35,663 bases of DNA from JAWWPY01 sp964412845 (GTDB taxonomy: Bacteria > Actinomycetota > Actinomycetes > Streptosporangiales > Streptosporangiaceae). This document shows positions 31,830 to 35,663 of this stretch, piece after piece. Below the pieces are notes generated by a model, which made no database searches, was not told where the DNA came from, and worked only from the letters and a program-made list of their open reading frames with translations. The stretch covers positions 1 through 35,663 of the forward strand of contig CAYPQM010000064.1 of the NCBI GenBank assembly GCA_964412845.1, read 5' to 3'. A program made the position numbers and the translations under genes. Positions within the stretch are counted from its first letter, which is position 1. Every line of letters starts with the position of its first letter.

Positions 31830-32788
31830 TGACCCAAGGTGACGGCGGCGGCAGGCCCCCAGCGCTGCGGACCGTCGGGCTGGGCCGACGTTACGGCCAT
31901 GTCTGGGGGCTGCGTGATTGCACGCTCACGGTGCCGGACGGTGCGGTGGTGGGCCTGGTGGGCCCGAACGGCGCGGGCAAGACCACCCTGCTACAGATGA
32001 TCATCGGGCTGCTCCAGCCCACGGAAGGGCACCTGGAGGTCTTTGGCGATACCTCGCCCGCGAACAGCGCGGAGGCTCTGGCCCGGGTCAGCTACGTCGC
32101 CCAGGACCATCCGCTGTACCGCGACTTCAGCGTCGCGGACATGTTCCATCTGGGCCGCGCGATGAACCCGAGCTGGGATCAGGCCGTGGCCACGGCGCGG
32201 ATGAATGCCCTCGGCATCCTGCTCAAGCGCAAGGTCAAGACCCTGTCCGGCGGCCAGCAGGCGCAGGTCTCGCTGGCCATGGCGCTGGCCAAGCGCGCGC
32301 CGCTGCTGGCCCTCGACGAGCCGGTCTCCAGCCTCGACCCGATCGCCCGGCTGGATTTCATGCGGGAGGTAATGGCCGCGGCCGCCGACACCGGCGTCAC
32401 CGTCGTCATCGCCTCGCACGTGGTCTCGGAGCTGGAACGGCTGTGCGACTGGCTGATCGTGCTCACCGGGGGACGAGTGCAGCTGGCCGGGCCGGCCGAC
32501 GACCTGCTCGCCGCGCACCGGCTGCTCACGGTCCCCCGCGCGACCCGGGAGGCGGAGCTGCCCGGGCCCGCCGTCCACCGCGCCGACAGCGACCGGCACT
32601 CCACCGTGCTGGTCCGCACCGGCCCGGCCCGGCTGGCGGCACAGGAACGCCCCGATTGGGGGGTCGAGCCGGTGGGCTTCGAGCAGCTCGTGCTGGCCTA
32701 CCTGCAGCGCCCGGCCGGAACGAGCGCAGACGATCCCGCTCAGGCCGCGGCGCGGCCTGAGCCGACCATCAAGGCGGTAACGCGATGA
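31829..32788 (+). CDS. ABC transporter ATPase of the YtrA-regulated operon
   Basis: A 319-residue nucleotide-binding protein from ATG 31829, with GGAGAAG about 7 nt upstream; GTG 31826 is one codon earlier. Walker A is GLVGPNGAGKTTLLQMI, Q-loop YVAQDH, signature LSGGQQAQVSLAMAL, Walker B LLALDEPVSSLDP and H-loop VIASHVVSEL. An extra C-terminal region of about 90 residues has a weakly folded look (VLVRTGPARLAAQERPDWGVEPVGFEQLVLAYL) and ends in a polar tail. This resembles EcsA/CcmA-type ATPases of ABC-2-like exporters. It overlaps the permease start by 4 bp (ATGA). Confidence 0.93.
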   Translation: MTQGDGGGRPPALRTVGLGRRYGHVWGLRDCTLTVPDGAVVGLVGPNGAGKTTLLQMIIGLLQPTEGHLEVFGDTSPANSAEALARVSYVAQDHPLYRDFSVADMFHLGRAMNPSWDQAVATARMNALGILLKRKVKTLSGGQQAQVSLAMALAKRAPLLALDEPVSSLDPIARLDFMREVMAAAADTGVTVVIASHVVSELERLCDWLIVLTGGRVQLAGPADDLLAAHRLLTVPRATREAELPGPAVHRADSDRHSTVLVRTGPARLAAQERPDWGVEPVGFEQLVLAYLQRPAGTSADDPAQAAARPEPTIKAVTR

Positions 32789-33681
32789 TCTGGGTCAGCT
32801 GGCGGCAGTCCCGCAGCCAGGCCATTGCCTGCCTGGGAGTGCTCGTTGCCCTCGCCGTATACGCGATCCTGCTCGGTACTTCGATGCGCACGGCGTTCAG
32901 CCACGACGGCCTGGCCGGCTGCCTGGCCCGCAGCCATGGGACGAGCTGCCCGGCCGCCGTCCAGGCCTTCACGAACAAGTTCGGCTCCGCGGTCAACATC
33001 GCATTCTGGTCCGTGCTCCTGATCGCCCCCGGGCTGCTCGGGGTCCTCATCGGCGCGCCGCTGATCGCCCGGGAACTCGAATACGGCACCTGGCGGCTGG
33101 CCTGGAGCCAGACCGTCCCGCGGACCCGGTGGCTGGCGGTCAAGCTGGCCCTGGTCACCGGCGGCCTCATTGTGCTGGGTGCGGCGATGACCGCGGTGAT
33201 CACCTGGTACCGCGCGCCGATGGACCGGCTCACCGGCCATTTCCTGCACAACATCTACGACTTCGAGGGCCTGGTCCTGACCGCCTACATCCTGTGCGCG
33301 TTCGGGTTCGCTGTCCTGGCCGGGCTGCTGGTCCGCCGCAGCATCCCGGCCATGATCGTCGCGTTCGTCCCGTGGCTGGCCATCCGGCTGGTGGTCGAGT
33401 TCCTGCTGCGCCCCAACTTCCAGGCACCCCTGACGTTCCAGCAGAGTTGCACCCCGGGGCAGTGCTCCGGCGGCGTCGGCATTGGCTTCCTGCCACCGGT
33501 AACCGGCCACATCGGGGACTGGGTGCTGAGCCAGCCCGGGGGCCAGTTGGCCAACACCTACCTGTACCAGCCGGCTGACCGGTTCTGGACGTTCCAGTTC
33601 ATCGAGGCCGGCCTGTTCGTGGCACTCACCGTGGCCGCGCTTGGCGCCGCGATCTGGCTGCTGCACCGCCGCCCCGCCTGA
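32785..33681 (+). CDS. ABC transporter permease of the YtrA-regulated operon
   Basis: A 298-residue membrane protein with about six helices; its ATGA start overlaps the ATPase stop. Helix 1 (about 13-31) is followed by an extracytoplasmic loop with two cysteines (GCLARSHGTSCPAAV), and a second loop before the last helix has another pair (QQSCTPGQCSGG). The cytoplasmic segment GAPLIARELEYGTWRLAWSQTVPRTRWLAVKL is typical of permeases in these actinomycete exporters, with the E-x-G-T-x-R-x-x-x-x-Q-s pattern. The loop cysteines could form disulphides. The substrate is unknown. Confidence 0.88.
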   Translation: MIWVSWRQSRSQAIACLGVLVALAVYAILLGTSMRTAFSHDGLAGCLARSHGTSCPAAVQAFTNKFGSAVNIAFWSVLLIAPGLLGVLIGAPLIARELEYGTWRLAWSQTVPRTRWLAVKLALVTGGLIVLGAAMTAVITWYRAPMDRLTGHFLHNIYDFEGLVLTAYILCAFGFAVLAGLLVRRSIPAMIVAFVPWLAIRLVVEFLLRPNFQAPLTFQQSCTPGQCSGGVGIGFLPPVTGHIGDWVLSQPGGQLANTYLYQPADRFWTFQFIEAGLFVALTVAALGAAIWLLHRRPA

Positions 33682-33740
33682 CCGCCCCCCCATGACAGGC
33701 CCGCCTGACGGGTCTCACATCACAGCCCTGCGTGGCGGCG

Positions 33741-33778
33741 TACCGGTCAGCGAGCCCCGGGAGCCTCGCTGACCGGTA
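33741..33778. terminator. Perfect 14-bp hairpin terminator overlapping a gene end
   Basis: TACCGGTCAGCGAG (33741-33754) and CTCGCTGACCGGTA (33765-33778) are perfectly complementary around a 10-base loop. It ends the ABC operon 60 bp after the permease stop, and it also contains the stop and last codons of the convergent minus-strand gene. Confidence 0.8.
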
Positions 33779-34148
33779 AGCGCACGTCTGCGGCCCCGGC
33801 GCCGTCGAACGACTCGTCGTCGCCGGGGCCGAATGCCTCGAACGCCGCGTCCGGCTGGGCGTCCGACGCCTCGTCGGCTTCGGGGTCGTCGCTGCCGAGA
33901 GCCCCCTCGGCATGAGTCGTGCCGGCCCCGCCCAGGGCGGCGCGGAGCAACGCTTCGGCCGCGTCCACGGCCGCCCGCGCGGTGAGCGCGTTGGTGTGGG
34001 CCCGGTCGAGATGGCCAAGCGCGATGCAGTCGAAGGCCACCTGTGCGTCATGCACGGTCAGCTCCAGCTGGCGGGACGCCTCATCCAGGCTGACGACATG
34101 CTCATCAGCCTGGCCAGCGATGCGCTCGTCACTGTCTCGGACGCTCAC
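33747..34148 (-). CDS. Small hypothetical protein with helical N-half and acidic tail
   Basis: A 133-residue protein whose family I do not recognise. The start is GTG 34146-34148, with AAGGAGA 5 nt upstream, a strong site. Residues about 20-75 (DEASRQLELTVHDAQVAFDCIALGHLDRAHTNALTARAAVDAAEALLRAALG) form two or three predicted amphipathic helices. The rest is acidic and disordered (GSDDPEADEASDAQPDAAFEAFGPGDDESFDG). There is no signal peptide or membrane segment. Third-position G/C bias and the ribosome-binding site support a real gene. Its final residues (LPVSEAPGAR) are encoded within the hairpin terminator of the neighbouring ABC operon. Confidence 0.7.
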   Translation of the reverse strand: MSVRDSDERIAGQADEHVVSLDEASRQLELTVHDAQVAFDCIALGHLDRAHTNALTARAAVDAAEALLRAALGGAGTTHAEGALGSDDPEADEASDAQPDAAFEAFGPGDDESFDGAGAADVRLPVSEAPGAR

Positions 34149-34354
34149 GAATGTCTCCTTCTGTCAGTGACCTGCGCGCGGAGCGCGGCCGACGCGGCAA
34201 CGACTACCCGTGTGATCCATTGGTATGCATGCCTGGCCGGCCCACCACCTGCTGGCGGCACCTGCCGGGCGGCACCTAGCTGCCCCGGCACACCGCCGCC
34301 CGGCGACCGATCTACGATGGAAGTATCCCCTCAGCCTGCACGAGGATGTGCCGC

Positions 34355-35663
34355 ATGCCCGAGTTCACCTACACCGACCTGCTGCCGCTGGGCCCCGATG
34401 CCACCCAGTACCGGCTCCTGACGGAGGACGGGATCGGGCGGCGACTGTCGTTCGGCAGGGAATTCCTTGAGGTGGAGCCGGGCGTGCTCACGGTGCTCGC
34501 GCGGGAGGCGATGCGGGACATCGCCCACCTGCTTCGGCCCGGCCACCTGCGCCAGTTGCGGGCCATCCTGGATGACCCCGAGGCCAGCGGCAACGACAAG
34601 TTCGTGGCGGGCGATCTGCTCAAGAACGCCTGCATCGCGGCCGGCGGCGTGCTGCCCATGTGCCAGGACACCGGCACCGCGATCGTGATGGGCAAGCGCG
34701 GCGGGCAGGTGCTGACCGACGGGCGGGACGAGGAGTACCTGGCCCGCGGCATCTATGACGCCTACACGCAACTGAACCTGCGGTACTCGCAGCTCGCGCC
34801 GCTGACCATGTGGGAGGAGCGCAACACCGGCACGAACCTGCCCGCGCAGATCGAGATCTACGCCACCGCGGGCGCGGAGTACAAGTTCCTGTTCATGGCC
34901 AAGGGTGGCGGGTCGGCCAATAAGTCGTTCCTGTACCAGCAGACCAAGGCGGTGCTGAATCCGGACGCGATGCTCGCCTTCCTGGAGGAGAAGATCCGCT
35001 CCCTCGGGACGGCGGCGTGCCCGCCCTACCACCTGGCCATCGTGATCGGCGGCACCAGCGCCGAGTACGCGCTGAAGACAGCCAAGTACGCGTCGGCACG
35101 ATACCTCGACACGCTGCCGCTGGCGGGTTCCGCGCGCGGGCACGGATTCCGCGATGCGCAGCTTGAGCAGCAGGTGCTGGACATCACCCGGCGGATCGGC
35201 ATCGGCGCGCAGTTCGGCGGCAAGTACTTCTGCCACGACGTCCGGGTGATCCGGCTGCCGCGGCATGGAGCGTCCTGCCCGGTCGCGATCGCGGTGTCCT
35301 GCTCCGCCGACCGGCAGATCCTGGCCAAGATCACTGCGGACGGCGTCTTCCTGGAGCGGCTGGAAACCGATCCCGCGGCCTATCTTCCCGAGACCACGGA
35401 CTCCGACCTCGGCGCTGACGACGTGGTACGGATCGACCTGACCCGGCCGATGAGCGAGATCCGCGCCGAACTGTCCAAGCACCCGGTGGCCACCCGGCTG
35501 TCGCTGACCGGGCCACTGGTGGTCGCGCGGGACATCGCGCACGCGAAGATCGCCGAACGGCTGGCCGCTGGCGAGCCGATGCCGCGCTATCTGATCGATC
35601 ACGCGGTGTACTACGCGGGGCCGGCCAAGACGCCGGAAGGCTACCCGTCCGGCTCGTTCGGGC
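34355..35663 (+). CDS. Class I fumarate hydratase (iron-sulphur), 3' end outside window
   Basis: The first 436 codons; the frame is open to the window edge. ATG 34355 has GAGGA 8 nt upstream. The enzyme interconverts fumarate and malate in the TCA cycle. The three [4Fe-4S] cysteines are at Cys 103 (LPMCQDTGTA), Cys 222 (TAACPPYHLAIVIGGTSAEY) and Cys 316 (VAIAVSCSADR). Each is two residues earlier than the E. coli FumA ligands as I recall them (105, 224, 318). The substrate-binding region includes KGGGSANKSFLYQ and GSARGHGFRDAQLEQQVLDITRRIGIGAQFGGKYFCHDVRV. The C-terminal domain has begun (GPLVVARDIAHAKIAERL). Single-chain family members are about 550 residues, so about 110 are missing. Confidence 0.95.
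   Translation, partial: MPEFTYTDLLPLGPDATQYRLLTEDGIGRRLSFGREFLEVEPGVLTVLAREAMRDIAHLLRPGHLRQLRAILDDPEASGNDKFVAGDLLKNACIAAGGVLPMCQDTGTAIVMGKRGGQVLTDGRDEEYLARGIYDAYTQLNLRYSQLAPLTMWEERNTGTNLPAQIEIYATAGAEYKFLFMAKGGGSANKSFLYQQTKAVLNPDAMLAFLEEKIRSLGTAACPPYHLAIVIGGTSAEYALKTAKYASARYLDTLPLAGSARGHGFRDAQLEQQVLDITRRIGIGAQFGGKYFCHDVRVIRLPRHGASCPVAIAVSCSADRQILAKITADGVFLERLETDPAAYLPETTDSDLGADDVVRIDLTRPMSEIRAELSKHPVATRLSLTGPLVVARDIAHAKIAERLAAGEPMPRYLIDHAVYYAGPAKTPEGYPSGSFG

Noticed and set aside
34331..35602. 423-codon minus-strand frame opposite fumarase
   Set aside because: The plus-strand fumarase with all three cluster cysteines is certain; this is its shadow.

Overview
This is a GC-rich window from an actinomycete. 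The evidence is strong G/C preference at third codon positions, many GTG starts, and a gene order (ychF, a DUF6542-type membrane gene, ispH, xseA/xseB, glpX, class I fumarase) that I recall from Streptomyces and its relatives. The DUF6893-like small protein suggests a Streptosporangiales-like lineage, but that is a guess. A run of 100 Ns (5070-5169) marks a scaffold gap. I saw no rRNA, tRNA, CRISPR array, transposase or integrase.

Layout. (1) 1-7918, minus strand: a type IV secretion (T4SS)/conjugation operon of the Gram-positive Tcp type. In transcription order it encodes a TcpC/VirB8-like protein, an 86-aa membrane protein, a TcpE/PrgI-like protein, a ParA/MinD-like ATPase domain, a VirB4-like ATPase and a VirB6/TcpH-like membrane protein. 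The TcpE and MinD parts appear to be one very proline-rich fusion broken only by the gap. The VirB6-like frame carries an in-frame TAA beyond which coding-like sequence continues to the window edge. (2) 8238-10210: a P-loop kinase-like gene, a 37-aa small protein and two GNAT acetyltransferases, one frameshifted. The GNAT pair lies between the intact ychF 3' end and a stray second copy of it, an attachment-site-like direct repeat. (3) 10229-19236: housekeeping genes ychF, rmuC, a DUF6542-type gene, ispH, a lipid-droplet-type gene, xseA and xseB. An acyltransferase-SGNH gene separates xseA from xseB. (4) 19319-22547: a VIT-type metal transporter, a TetR regulator, glpX (FBPase II) and a DUF1707 protein. 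(5) 22684-28573: two MFS transporters around a 700-aa secreted, repeat-rich protein of unknown function. (6) 28641-33681: an NTF2-like protein and two ABC exporter operons, marR-ATPase-permease and gntR(YtrA-type)-ATPase-permease. (7) 33747 to the end: a small acidic-tailed protein and a class I [4Fe-4S] fumarase that runs off the window.

How the genes fit together: the core supplies isoprenoid synthesis (IspH), DNA repair and processing (RmuC, XseA/XseB), gluconeogenesis (GlpX) and the TCA cycle (fumarase). Accessory transport, envelope and regulatory genes are inserted between these. Convergent gene pairs are mostly separated by clear perfect or near-perfect hairpins, several overlapping the 3' end of one of the two genes.
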